64,000 nucleotides of DNA from Shewanella morhuae (lineage in GTDB: Bacteria; Pseudomonadota; Gammaproteobacteria; Enterobacterales; Shewanellaceae): the NCBI RefSeq assembly GCF_900156405.1, contig NZ_FTNN01000010.1:1-64000 (forward strand). The letters are read 5' to 3'. This document shows, in pieces, positions 1 through 10,400 of the stretch (position 1 is its first letter; every line of letters begins with the position of its first letter). A program made the position numbers and the translations under genes. Below the pieces are notes generated by a model. The model saw nothing but the letters and a program-made list of their open reading frames with translations. It searched no databases and had not been told where the DNA came from.

Positions 1-1220
1 CCAGGGCGGGATTAAGCTTTGTTAAATCTTTTAACCAAAGAAAATCTCGCTCCTAAAATCGCCATTCCATGCTGCCTTTCTTATCTTGGTTGGTTTACTG
101 GCTTTTAGCGGATGCTGCTCTAAAAGGTTCAGCACGATACGCCGAAATAGCGCCATCTTCTTCGCGTTTTCACGGTCACCCATTCTTGAGCTGTCTTCCC
201 TAAAGGTGACGTCAAGCACCCAGTGTTGCTGGTTCTCGATGTGCCAATGCTGACGCACCGCTTTGGCTGCAAGTTCGACGTCCAGAGGTAAAGAACTTAA
301 GTAATAATCCGTATTAATGCTTGTAACACCTTTATATGTTCGTTGACGCTCAACGGCAATTAGCGACTTGGCTGATGGCCACTTTTTCGCGAGCGCCTGC
401 GGCAGCTTTGCTGGAATTTGAAATGTCGTGCGACGCTCCTTACGGCCATGCCCCTTGTCATCCTCTTCGATACTCAATATGTCGACGCCGTCGTTATCCC
501 AGTGAGGTTGGAACTGCATCTCTATGGCCTGCCTAAGTAGAGGTTGGTTGCCTTTTACCTGAACAACATAGTCACCTTTAGCTTTGATGATTTGTTGAAG
601 CGTTTCCCGCTGGCAGTGAAGTGCATCAAAGGTTACAACAGCGTCTTTAATGTCTAACATGTGCAACAGCGCTTGAACCGTTGCGATTTCGTTACCTTTG
701 GTCTGTGTATCTTGCTGATACAGCACAATTCCTTGTTCGGTATCAAAGGCCGAAACGAGGTGTAGCGCATTTTTAGCGCCATGTTGATTAACTGCACCCC
801 GCAACGTTTTGCCGTCGATAGCGATTAATGGCTTGGATGAGGCCTCTCTTAAGCTATTTGCCCAACTAAAGAGCGCCAACACCAGTATTTCGGTATCGAT
901 GACTTTAATGATCCGAGCAATGGAATGCCGAGTCGGGATCCCTTTGTCAAAATCTCGATGTTTACGTAGCCAAGATAGGTTCTCTTTGCCGAATTCTTCG
1001 ATAGCTTGCCAGCCATCACAACCTGAAGTGATTGCCGCTAAAACGAGAAAAATAATATCAACTAAATCATGGTCTAGGTTGATGTGAGAGCGAGGGTCTT
1101 CGATGAGTTTCAAGTGTTCAAATAAGGACATGGATTAGGTTCAGTAGAATAACATGCCCGATCAGATCATGCAGATACGAAGAAGTTCCCTACTGTTAAC
1201 AAAGTATGATCCCGCCCTGG
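1..1220 (-). mobile_element. ISAs1-family insertion sequence, complete
   Basis: Terminal inverted repeats are visible at both ends. The left end starts CCAGGGCGGGAT at position 1, and the right end reads the same 12 bases on the minus strand ending at 1220. A second matching block, CTTTGTTAA, follows each tip. One transposase gene fills the element. The window starts exactly at the left tip, so the target duplication cannot be checked. Strand is that of the transposase. Confidence 0.9.
31..1131 (-). CDS. ISAs1-family DDE transposase
   Basis: This 366-aa protein moves the surrounding insertion sequence by DDE transposition. The N-terminal part (DPRSHINLDHDLVDII and a GWQAIEEFG motif) is typical of the ISAs1 and H-repeat-associated family. 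Candidate catalytic residues are the Asp in AIDGKTLRG near residue 105, the Asp in VTFDALHCQ near 167 and the Glu in WHIENQQHW near 298. Length is normal for the family and no frameshift is seen, so the copy may be active. It ends about 30 bp inside the left inverted repeat. Confidence 0.93.
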   Translation of the reverse strand: MSLFEHLKLIEDPRSHINLDHDLVDIIFLVLAAITSGCDGWQAIEEFGKENLSWLRKHRDFDKGIPTRHSIARIIKVIDTEILVLALFSWANSLREASSKPLIAIDGKTLRGAVNQHGAKNALHLVSAFDTEQGIVLYQQDTQTKGNEIATVQALLHMLDIKDAVVTFDALHCQRETLQQIIKAKGDYVVQVKGNQPLLRQAIEMQFQPHWDNDGVDILSIEEDDKGHGRKERRTTFQIPAKLPQALAKKWPSAKSLIAVERQRTYKGVTSINTDYYLSSLPLDVELAAKAVRQHWHIENQQHWVLDVTFREDSSRMGDRENAKKMALFRRIVLNLLEQHPLKASKPTKIRKAAWNGDFRSEIFFG

Positions 1221-1423
1221 CTCCAACCAGACGTCATCAATTCATTAAAATCACGACGTGAAAGTACATTGGAACAATCGCGCCAATCTTTCTCTAATGG
1301 AGACATAGTCTCGGTGTAACGCAGATCAAAACCGTTAGCCTGTTTCTGGGCGTTGATGTACTCATCCAGCACGACACTTAGGACATACATCAAACCAGTT
1401 GTAGCCACGCGTAATGACATCAC
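1196..1423 (-). pseudogene. Unknown ORF truncated by the insertion sequence
   Basis: An open frame of 75 codons begins at 1423 and runs into the right end of the insertion sequence at 1220. Its last eight or so codons are therefore IS sequence, and the original C-terminus is lost or lies left of the window. The host part contains a hydrophobic stretch (GLMYVLSVVL) and a charged part (SPLEKDWRDCSNVLSRRDFNEL). I recognise no family. It could also be a chance frame; the only support is that the IS interrupts it. Confidence 0.3.
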
Positions 1424-1833
1424 TTTTAAACACCACTATTTTGTGCCAGTCGCAATTCGAACAAATAAATGTCGTGCAAGGGGGAGGAACAGGCATGGTA
1501 ATCCTTACGCAAGCTTGAATTTGACACATGCTACACGATAAGACTCAACCTTTTCTACTCACTAAGATCATATTTTTAATAAATATTTGCACTATAAATT
1601 ACGGTGTCTTCATCTTTGCTGTATATGTATTTTTTAGCACTACACTGAAACCATATTGTGGTAAACGCAAACACATTAACTTAAACATCAGTGGCATCAT
1701 GCAGGTGTAGTATCCTCTTGCCAGACTATCTAAAATTCTCACTTCACAATTTCAATTAAACATGCGATTTTTAAAATATATTAATTAAAATTAACGTGTT
1801 ATAGTATTTTAAATTAAAAACAAGGTAGCCAGA
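1424..1833. other. Intergenic region, promoter region of the tandem NTPase genes
   Basis: This 410-bp AT-rich stretch has no gene I can support; short frames in it lack ribosome binding sites and family resemblance. The final 80 bases are very AT-rich and should carry the promoter of the gene starting at 1834, whose ribosome binding site is AAGGTAG just upstream of the ATG. No specific -35/-10 pair stands out. Confidence 0.4.
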
Positions 1834-3834
1834 ATGGACTCAAAAGCTCAAAACATGCGTCAAAAAGTACAGCATATTTTAGATAGTAACGCATTGCACT
1901 CTCACCAAATCAATGCTGCACAAAAAACCTTTAATGCATTATCAAGTGAGCAAGTCAGGGCCGTTGTTACCGCTGCGGAAATGCAAGCAGGCAAATCGGG
2001 AATCGCGCTGGCTTTATGTTGTTTACAACGACTTAGCTTAACTGTTCAACAAATTTGTAACAGAGCACAGCTCAAAGATACACTTTACCTTGTCACAATG
2101 CCCGATACCGCACTCAAAGAACAAGCTGAAGAAGACTTAAAATTAGCCAAAAACGTTGTTGTCAGTAACTTTGTTAACTTTGAAAAAGCGCTTGAGAATG
2201 AGTTCAAAGGCAACCCACCTAAACTGATTATTATCGACGAATGTCACTATGGCTCTAATGTGGCAGCCGTTCGATATAGCAAAATTTTCGATTATCTAGA
2301 ACAAGAAAACGATTCCTGCAACGTTGTGTTTATTTCAGCAACACCTTTTGGTGCGCTTTACGGTGCGGAAACCGAATATCAAGAAGCGTTAGAACTGCAA
2401 ACAGAAGCAGAATCTAAGCAGGATGAAGAGCTTTTAAAAGAAGCTAATGATGTTGCCTCTAAAGCACTCAAGGATTCGATTTTAAGACGCGACTTCAATA
2501 CTCGCCTGGTTTTTCATAAAACAAGTGATGAGTATTACGGTGTTCGCGAAATGTTAAATAATGGTAAGGTTAAAGCGCTTATTGACGATAACCGCAATTT
2601 TCTTTTCCCATCGCAGGAAAGAGATGCATTTATAACTCAATTTAAGCAACACGAAGGGATGGGGTGGTCGTTAGTTAGGGTACCAGCAGGATTGGCAATG
2701 GAGGCCAAACAATTTTTAATCACGCAAGGAATTGACGAAAACGCCATCTACATTATCGGTAATTCATTGAGTGGTGTACCAGAAGACGAACATTGCTCAA
2801 TTGAAAGATTTAAAAAGGAGTTTGATGACGCATTGTTGTTCGAAGATAAACTGATAGCGATTACGGTCGCCAGTGCCCGCGCGGGTATCAATTTCGGTGC
2901 GATGATGAAAAACAATCTCATCTCTACTTGGGATAGTACAGTCGCCAGTGTCGCTGCTGTAGTTCAAGCAAACATTGGTCGTGCGTGTGGTTACCATGGC
3001 AATAATGCATCGACCCACTACACCAACTTAAATGCAACTGAAGCATATGGCGCAATCCTAGACCACTTAGAACTTACCTGTTCCGACAACGCCGCCTCTG
3101 ATTTTGATGGATTGAAAGAGTTTTTTGATGATATTTGTCAAGAATATCAAGTAAATGGCCTTGATGTTGGACTTACAATTAAATACAAACGTCGTAGACC
3201 AATCGGAGATGTAGAAACCTATAAAACCGATAGTTACGTTGCAGTCCCAGCGAAGCTGCTTGAGGAAGATGCAGATTTTAGCCAATTCACTCGAGACAAG
3301 CATTTTTTACAGGCAATAGACGTTATTCGGAATGAATTTACTGCTAAAGGAGCTCCCTGCGTCAAAGGCAGTCGTGCTATGCGCGGTAAAGGCAAAAACT
3401 GGATAAAAGCGCACTGGGTAAATGGCGATAGTTTTGACAATCCAGAAAAAGCCCGCGCGGACGGAACTCAAAAACAAAAAACATTCTTATATACGCAAAT
3501 GCTCGATGACGGCGAATACCTCGAATTTAATAGAGTCGTAGCCCCTGGCTCTGGCGAATTGTCAGAGAACAAATTGATAGCAGCAGCCATCTTTAGTGTT
3601 TACAACATTTCTCGTCGTAAAGTTGATAAGAAAATCATGTCACTAGAGGATGTTTGGGAAATGTGTGACCATTTCGGAATCGAAAGAGATGACACTATGT
3701 TAGTGCTTTATAAACGTGGAGAATACGATATTGATCGCTCCATCAGTAAAAAACAGCACAACGAATTACCAGAAAAAACAGGCTCACTTAGTGATGAATC
3801 CCACTTTTCAGACAAAGTAAATTCTGCACATTAA
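1834..3834 (+). CDS. SF2/Z1-like NTPase, first of two tandem paralogs
   Basis: This 666-aa protein carries helicase-type motifs. There is a Walker A-like AEMQAGKSG near residues 48-56, where Ala replaces the first Gly of the usual loop. A Walker B/DEAH-like LIIIDECHYG lies near 131-140, a motif III-like FISATPF near 166, and a motif VI-like QANIGRACGYH near 378-388. The order fits superfamily 2 and resembles the Z1 helicase domain found in some defence systems; that assignment is inference. Compared with the next gene it has an extra acidic, probably helical insert of about 33 residues after the SATPF motif. The roughly 280-residue C-terminal part is unrecognised. It is followed 40 bp later by its paralog, so the two probably form one operon. 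Confidence 0.75.
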   Translation: MDSKAQNMRQKVQHILDSNALHSHQINAAQKTFNALSSEQVRAVVTAAEMQAGKSGIALALCCLQRLSLTVQQICNRAQLKDTLYLVTMPDTALKEQAEEDLKLAKNVVVSNFVNFEKALENEFKGNPPKLIIIDECHYGSNVAAVRYSKIFDYLEQENDSCNVVFISATPFGALYGAETEYQEALELQTEAESKQDEELLKEANDVASKALKDSILRRDFNTRLVFHKTSDEYYGVREMLNNGKVKALIDDNRNFLFPSQERDAFITQFKQHEGMGWSLVRVPAGLAMEAKQFLITQGIDENAIYIIGNSLSGVPEDEHCSIERFKKEFDDALLFEDKLIAITVASARAGINFGAMMKNNLISTWDSTVASVAAVVQANIGRACGYHGNNASTHYTNLNATEAYGAILDHLELTCSDNAASDFDGLKEFFDDICQEYQVNGLDVGLTIKYKRRRPIGDVETYKTDSYVAVPAKLLEEDADFSQFTRDKHFLQAIDVIRNEFTAKGAPCVKGSRAMRGKGKNWIKAHWVNGDSFDNPEKARADGTQKQKTFLYTQMLDDGEYLEFNRVVAPGSGELSENKLIAAAIFSVYNISRRKVDKKIMSLEDVWEMCDHFGIERDDTMLVLYKRGEYDIDRSISKKQHNELPEKTGSLSDESHFSDKVNSAH

Positions 3835-3874
3835 AAATGCCGATGAGCCTTAGACTATACAGCTGGGTAACCTA

Positions 3875-5734
3875 ATGACCGCTTTATACAAATATCGACA
3901 ACAGGTTGAAAATGCGATTTCAGCAAATACCTTCGAGCATCAGCGTAATGCTGCAGCAAAAACCTTTGCAAAATTCAGTGCTGGTTCTCGAGCAGTTGTG
4001 TTAGCCGCTGAAATGCAATCTGGTAAATCAGGGATTGCACTGGCGTTATCCGGGTTGCAAAGACTTTCGCTTACCGACGACCAAATCAGTGACAGAAAGC
4101 GCTTAAAAGATACACTTTACCTAATCACCATGGCTGATATAGCCCTTCAAGAACAAGCTAAAAAAGATTTAGCTCCATGTAAAAATGTCGTTGTAAGCAA
4201 CTTTACCAACTTCGAAACAGCCCTAAAAGTGGATTTTAAACATCATCAGCCACAACTTATTATCATTGATGAATGCCACTACGGTTCAAGTAGCGACAGT
4301 GTCCGTTATGATAAAGTGTTCAGTTACTTAGAAAAAGATAATATTCATTGCCGAGTTGCTTTTGTTTCCGCAACACCATTCAGCGCTCTTTATGCTGCGG
4401 GTGCAGACTCCATATTGCACCATAACTTTAATACCTCCCTCGTATTTCATCAGACAAGTAGCGAATATCATGGTATTCGCCAGATGCATCGCTTCAACCA
4501 GATTATTAAACTTGATGAGAGTCACCGAGATTTCTGTGAAGAATCGCTGATGAGAAAGCGCTTTATTAAGCAATTTAAAGAACATGTGGGTACTGGTTGG
4601 TCTCTCGTCAGAGTTCCAAGTAGTCAAGCAAAGTTGGCAAAACAGATCTTACTCGAAAATGGTATTGATGAAGACCAAATTCACATAGTTGGCCAAAAGT
4701 TAGTCGGTGTTGAGGATCATGAACTCTGCTCCATTGATGATTTAAAAAGGGAGTTTGAAACGGCGAGTCTATTTGATGAAAAACTGATTGCTATTACTGT
4801 CGCAGGATTCCGCGCTGGTGTTAATTTTGGTCAGGAAATGAAAGAGACATTAATCAATACCTGGGACAGTAGTATTGCCAACATTGCAGCAGTGGTCCAG
4901 GCCAACATTGGTCGTGCATGTGGCTATCATCAAAATATACAGGCAAAACACTATACCAATCTAGATGCGGTTCGAGCATACAGTGAGTTATTAGAGCATT
5001 TAGAGTCCCGAGATAAGGACAAAGAGTTTGAAGGACTTCAGGACGTATTTGAACAAATTTGTGCTAAGTATGATGTCCGAGGATTCGACAGAGGCACTGT
5101 TGTTACACCAACAATAGAAACTATCGTAACCAGAAAGCTTAATGACTCAAAAACATACTTAACCAAAGGTTACATTGTCGTACCTGGTAAGCTTACTGAT
5201 TCAGACTTCGATTATAGTGTATTGACTTCCGACCCTGAATTACTAAGCGCCATTCAGCTTATTCGGCAAGAACTTCTCGACAATGATGGGCCATTTCGCA
5301 AAAAAGGTCGCGCATTACGTGGTGATCATCAAAACTGGATTAAGGCTCAATGGGTTAATGGTGTCACTTATAATGACTACACACCTAGTTGTGCGAAATC
5401 TAGAGCACAACATTTTACTCAGCGCTTAAATAATGGTGAATCAGTCGAATTCAACCGCATTGTTAATCCTGGCGGTGGTGAGAAAACCGAAGATAAACGA
5501 GTGATGGCCAGTATCTTTAGTATTTACAATTTGTCAGGTCAAATGGACGCCTACAAGCGTGCGATGGACATCGAAGATATGGCAGAAATTTGTACGCTAT
5601 TTGATATCGAGCTAGATGACACGTTAATCTTACTCTATCTACGAGGTGATTACTCTCAAGAGCTAACCGATTCGATCGTACAAAACGATGAGACCTTACA
5701 CAGTGGTAGGATCAAGCATATGAGCGTGTTTTAA
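3875..5734 (+). CDS. SF2/Z1-like NTPase, second of two tandem paralogs
   Basis: This 619-aa protein is collinear with the preceding gene and appears more than half identical across the ATPase part. Its Walker A-like motif is AEMQSGKSG near residues 44-52, again with Ala at the first Gly position. DECHYG lies near 132, FVSATPF near 163, and QANIGRACGYH near 350. It lacks the acidic insert of its neighbour. The unrecognised C-terminal region is shared, including a RALRGDHQNWIKAQWVNG block. The pair may have arisen by duplication and could work as a heterodimer; that is inference. It converges with the NERD-helicase gene on the opposite strand. Confidence 0.75.
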   Translation: MTALYKYRQQVENAISANTFEHQRNAAAKTFAKFSAGSRAVVLAAEMQSGKSGIALALSGLQRLSLTDDQISDRKRLKDTLYLITMADIALQEQAKKDLAPCKNVVVSNFTNFETALKVDFKHHQPQLIIIDECHYGSSSDSVRYDKVFSYLEKDNIHCRVAFVSATPFSALYAAGADSILHHNFNTSLVFHQTSSEYHGIRQMHRFNQIIKLDESHRDFCEESLMRKRFIKQFKEHVGTGWSLVRVPSSQAKLAKQILLENGIDEDQIHIVGQKLVGVEDHELCSIDDLKREFETASLFDEKLIAITVAGFRAGVNFGQEMKETLINTWDSSIANIAAVVQANIGRACGYHQNIQAKHYTNLDAVRAYSELLEHLESRDKDKEFEGLQDVFEQICAKYDVRGFDRGTVVTPTIETIVTRKLNDSKTYLTKGYIVVPGKLTDSDFDYSVLTSDPELLSAIQLIRQELLDNDGPFRKKGRALRGDHQNWIKAQWVNGVTYNDYTPSCAKSRAQHFTQRLNNGESVEFNRIVNPGGGEKTEDKRVMASIFSIYNLSGQMDAYKRAMDIEDMAEICTLFDIELDDTLILLYLRGDYSQELTDSIVQNDETLHSGRIKHMSVF

Positions 5735-5774
5735 ATTCAACTAAACTAAAGTGATTATTGCATGTAATACAGCC

Positions 5775-5795
5775 CAGTTAACAACAAATTAACTG
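5775..5795. terminator. Possible terminator between convergent genes
   Basis: A 7-bp inverted repeat, CAGTTAA and TTAACTG, is separated by seven bases in the 77-bp gap between the convergent NTPase and NERD-helicase genes. The stem is AT-rich and lacks a clear T-tract, so it would be weak. Confidence 0.3.
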
Positions 5796-5811
5796 AGCTA
5801 ACACAATATGC

Positions 5812-7494
5812 TTATCCATTAAACCTATCGATAAACGTTTGATTCCCAACAATCCATAATCTCAGCCTTGCACGAGAGATCGATACATAAAGCATTTTCT
5901 CATCGGCATCATGCTCATCAATAATCCAGAGAATTAAAATTTTTGACTCAAGCCCTTTAAAACGTTTTGAGGTTTCTACCAATATCTTTGAATTAGGTGA
6001 AAACTCTTTAAATGCCCATAAATGTTTATTTCTAGACTTTGATAGTAAATCTTGAGCTTGAGAGTACAATCCAATGGTTATCACAGCAATATCATTGGGG
6101 TTGATATTTTCTGTACTTACAAGCTTCGAAACTAATTTGTCAATTTCACTAGCCTGCTGTTCAATAGTCGATTTGGAAATAAATTGAGTCTCTTCTCCTT
6201 CCAGTTTTGGAGCTTCAACGTCAGCCCCTTTGTAGTACTGATAAGCGGCTTCGTGTATAAACCTTGTGTTTCTACAGTTATCAAATAAGTATAATGGTTC
6301 GCAGCTAATTGGAAGCTCAGTTTCATCTGAGTAAATAGCTTGGTTACAATCCCGAAAAATATATAGCTTAGTATCAGCCTTCTGATCTAATAACAACTCA
6401 ATGGCTAACCAATATTCAGCTTTAAAATCCTGACCTTCATCAACTAAAACAACATCATATTCAATTGGCGCTATTTCATAGCTATCGATTAACGCACTGG
6501 GCATAATTACATCGTAAAAGTCAGCTTTAGGGTAAGCCGTTTTCGACTCTTCTATTAAGTCTCTCCCAGTATTATTCTTTGCTTGTCGTACTCGCCATGA
6601 ACAAAATTCATGGAAACTCATAGAGTGGAGAGATTCAAAACACTCAGTTTTAGTCTTAAGTGAATCACCTAATTTTTGATTGTAGCAAAGCAGTAAGACT
6701 TTCAATCCCTGCACAGAGAGACTGATTGCTTGATCCAGCGCTAAAACAGTTTTTCCAGTTCCTGCTCCGCCTTCGATTAAAGCTTGTTTTCTTCTTTTTA
6801 ATTGTCTTAGAATACTTTTCTGCTGGTTCGTTAATTCAATTTGTTTTTCAATTTCTTTTTCAATACTTGAACGCAAAGAAGGTCGAATTGTAACTTGCTT
6901 TCCATAAATTTGTTCAGCCGCTTTAATACCTTGCTCTCCCAATTTTTCGTAATAAGGAGTTTCACCAGACCAAAACTCAAAAACACTTGTTACCCAATCA
7001 TTGAGGTTACTAAGGTTGCGATTCGTCCCAATTATTTGGAGGGCCATTTCAGGTGTTACCAAAGGTGCCGCATGCTCTATATCAGGAAACATAACTGCAT
7101 GTCCAAGGAGTAAGTTCTTTTTGCCCATTTTTTGCTGCAGATGATTTCTTATCTCATATTTTGCGTCTCTTGCTTGTCTTACAGGGTTTTTTATTTCATG
7201 CGTATTACTGTTTCGATCAATCGAATACCACTGGTCGATTGATTTATCGTATTTAATTCCACCACCTTTAACTTCAACTACCAATATACCGAGTGAAGGT
7301 GAGAAAATAACAAAATCGGCCTCCCTGTCTCCATGGCTATTACTTTTTGATGTCTTCTTAATGAATTCTAACGAATGAACAATAAGACAATCATTAGGTA
7401 ATTGTTTAGCTAACGCTTTATAAAGTTTTTGTTCTGCATTTGATGAAATATCTCCGATTTGTACATCAGATAATCTTGGAATAATGTTCGCCAT
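5812..7494 (-). CDS. NERD nuclease-domain and UvrD-like helicase protein
   Basis: This protein of about 560 residues joins an N-terminal NERD domain to an SF1 helicase. The NERD part shows a PD-(D/E)XK-type core, with EADFVIFSPSLGILVVEVK near residues 55-75. Walker A GGAGTGKT follows near 240 and Walker B VVLVDEGQDF near 352. The C-terminal motif ends with LYVSISRARLRLWIVG. I chose the ATG at 7494, which overlaps the stop of the upstream gene as TGATG and has GGGAA seven bases before it; an ATG at 7509 is also in frame. The overlap implies translational coupling with the sacsin-like gene. NERD helicases are common in defence islands, but this one's target is unknown. Confidence 0.85.
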   Translation of the reverse strand: MANIIPRLSDVQIGDISSNAEQKLYKALAKQLPNDCLIVHSLEFIKKTSKSNSHGDREADFVIFSPSLGILVVEVKGGGIKYDKSIDQWYSIDRNSNTHEIKNPVRQARDAKYEIRNHLQQKMGKKNLLLGHAVMFPDIEHAAPLVTPEMALQIIGTNRNLSNLNDWVTSVFEFWSGETPYYEKLGEQGIKAAEQIYGKQVTIRPSLRSSIEKEIEKQIELTNQQKSILRQLKRRKQALIEGGAGTGKTVLALDQAISLSVQGLKVLLLCYNQKLGDSLKTKTECFESLHSMSFHEFCSWRVRQAKNNTGRDLIEESKTAYPKADFYDVIMPSALIDSYEIAPIEYDVVLVDEGQDFKAEYWLAIELLLDQKADTKLYIFRDCNQAIYSDETELPISCEPLYLFDNCRNTRFIHEAAYQYYKGADVEAPKLEGEETQFISKSTIEQQASEIDKLVSKLVSTENINPNDIAVITIGLYSQAQDLLSKSRNKHLWAFKEFSPNSKILVETSKRFKGLESKILILWIIDEHDADEKMLYVSISRARLRLWIVGNQTFIDRFNG

Positions 7495-10400
7495 CAATAT
7501 GTTTCCCATGCCGGATCAAACTTTTTCTTAATCTGCTCACCAGAATTGAGTTCTTGAAGAGTAACTTTGTGAAATGCTCCCTTCTTCTCAACCTCGCAAA
7601 TCTCATATACGCCATTTAGTAACCTGTATTTATCACCTATTTGGGGTTTTTTTTCGTAAACTTTAGTATCTGCTTTGCTCAATTGTTTCCAACTATTATC
7701 AAACATGAAACGATTTGCTTCTTGTACGGGATTTTCAAATAAATAGACATTTGGTTTTTGTGTGTTTATATTTTCAACGACAAACAGCCACCAATTATCA
7801 TTAACTTGGGCAAACTCTAGTTGCGATTTAGTAACAGCAACACCCCCTTCCCCCCATACTCCTGTTAATGTTTTTACTTCTATATACCTAACCACTTCGT
7901 CTTTTGAGTTTAATTCTAGAATATCATAGCCTTTATTATTAACTGACGCTTTCTCAAATCTATGTGAGTTAGCAATGATATAATCAGATGAGTGTTTTAG
8001 AATATGGTTCTCACCTTTATTACCAATTTCTGTAGCAATTGTTTTTTTATCTTCGGTCTCTTTAGTATCTATTTCTTTTTCACGCCCAACATAAAGTGGT
8101 TTTCTATCATTCGGGCTTACAATATCAGAGGAGGATTTTTCATGTTTAGTATCAGATTTACTATTGGGATGACTTGAACCATTTCTTTGATATGCTTCGG
8201 AATTAGTATTCCTACTGTTGATGTTGGAACTACTACTCCGTCCTTTCCTTTCGTCAATATTCTCATTTTTTATATTGTTAGATTTTGACTTAGTTGGTGG
8301 TGCAATTTCATCACCAACTGAATTAGGTTTGTATTGTTCATCCACGACTTCCGTTTCTACGGATTCACTCTCCATATCATCAATACCAAAACGTTCTTCG
8401 ACTGTATTACCAGAATCATCACCATAAAGGGATATCCCCTCATCAAAATTTATCTTTTCGGGTAACGATTTTATGTTTTTTTGATCCAATAGCGATTTAA
8501 TTTCTCCAATAGAAAATAAATCATTCCTGAGAATTCGGCCTATTATGCTAAAGCTATCCCTACCTAGCGAAGAAGTATCACTGATGAAAGCTGCGATACT
8601 TTCATAAATATCTTCCATATCGTCTTGATTTAAAAGATATAGTGACAGGTCATCAATATCTTGAAAGGTAACAGCCGTTAAATCGTCATATATCCATTTA
8701 CCATTTACGGAATAATTTACAACAAGAGATTTCATCAAATAAAGGTTTTCAGGCAATAAAGAGTTAATTAAATCGTGGCTCATGTCCTCTTCATTAATTC
8801 TTCCTTCATGATACATTAGCCGTAAGATTGCAGACTTAAACACTTCACTGTGAATGGCATCGCCCAATAAACCTATACTGTCTAAAGATTCTATTGAATT
8901 TTGAACATCTAATTTTGCTTGTATATTGCTAGCTAATGAGAGCACTCCGCATTTTTCAGCTAGGTTTTTAAATTGATGTTGGCAGAATTCTATTTCCTCA
9001 TTTTTACTAGTAGAACTATCGTATGAATCTAAATCCTTGAGGTATAACTGTCCAGCATCTAACAACTTATCCGAGCGAGACAACAATGGAATATTCGAAT
9101 GATTCAAGTCGCCTATACTGCTATTCTGCAATTCAGATAATATAGCTTTGGCATCTTTTAGGTTTTGAGTTGATAGTTTTTCATTTTGTGGGAGTTCGCT
9201 TAAAAATTTAATTAAGTATTCAATATCAGGTTTTTCTTCAACCCCAAGCTTTTTAAGTCCTTCAGCTAACTTTGAATCAATACCGTCACTTGCAATTAAT
9301 TCATCCCAACTGAAGATACCAGAAAGTTGAATTGGCCTTTGAAAAACTTTACTTGCTGACAACCAATTATTTTTAATTAAAACCCCTTTTATTCTAATGT
9401 CTTCAGGTATTTGGGTTGGAAATATTTTAGTATTTCGCCCTAAGTATTTATAAAACTCTTTTGCAAACTCAGTAACCCTTGAGTCTGTAACTCGATTTGA
9501 ATTACTCAAATGAATTAATCGTCTAAAACTGTCAAATATACTTTCATTTGGAAGAATAACTAAAAGACCAATTTTTTGGGCCATGTCAAAAACAGAGAAT
9601 TCAGCATCTTCATCTTTTTTCCCTAATTTTATCTTTGATGATATGCAGAAATGCACTCCACCGGCCTTTTTATAATCACTATTCAAAATAAGCTGGCTTG
9701 GTTTTTGTAGTTGTTTGAATTCTTTCTCTGGAAATAAAGTTCTATCGTTAAATTTTTGTGCAGGAATCCAAGGCATTGCAGAAAGTGATGCAAAAATATT
9801 TTTATTCTCATAATTCATATTTTCGAAAATCTCGAAGTGATTAGATATATAGTTTATGAGTTCAATTGATTTCTCTACATTTTGCTCTCTAACTATTGAA
9901 CTTGCTAATGAGATTATGTGCGCAGGAATTATTGAATTTGACGCCCCCAGTATTGTTAGTAATTTCATCCAATTGTTTTGGGTTACTGGGTCTTTAAAAG
10001 TATATGGAACATAATTAATATCCTGCATAGCAGTTGGTAAGCTGGCGAAAAGCGTAGGATGATAATAGTTGCCAGCTTTATTTAGATTGCAATCAGAATC
10101 AATTACAAAATAGGCTGTGGACAAACTTAAAACTAGATCTTGTTCTTCTGCTTCATCTAATTCATTTACAAGTTCGTCCCAGCTATTCGCTAACCATTCT
10201 GAAATTATTATAACATCATCAACTGAAGGTTCATTTTCAATAAATGGTAAAATAACTTGCTTAAGGTAATTCAAAGGGGTTTGCTCTTCAAAACCCATTT
10301 TTAGGCACATTTGATGATGTTTTTCACCTAACGTACTAATTATTTCAAACTCTCCTTTTAAGTTATGGACATGTTTGGGGGGCGAAAAACCAGCAGACAA

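Noticed and set aside
1528..1710. Open frame of 60 codons before the tandem NTPase genes
   Set aside because: It has no ribosome binding site, an AT-driven hydrophobic composition and no family match.
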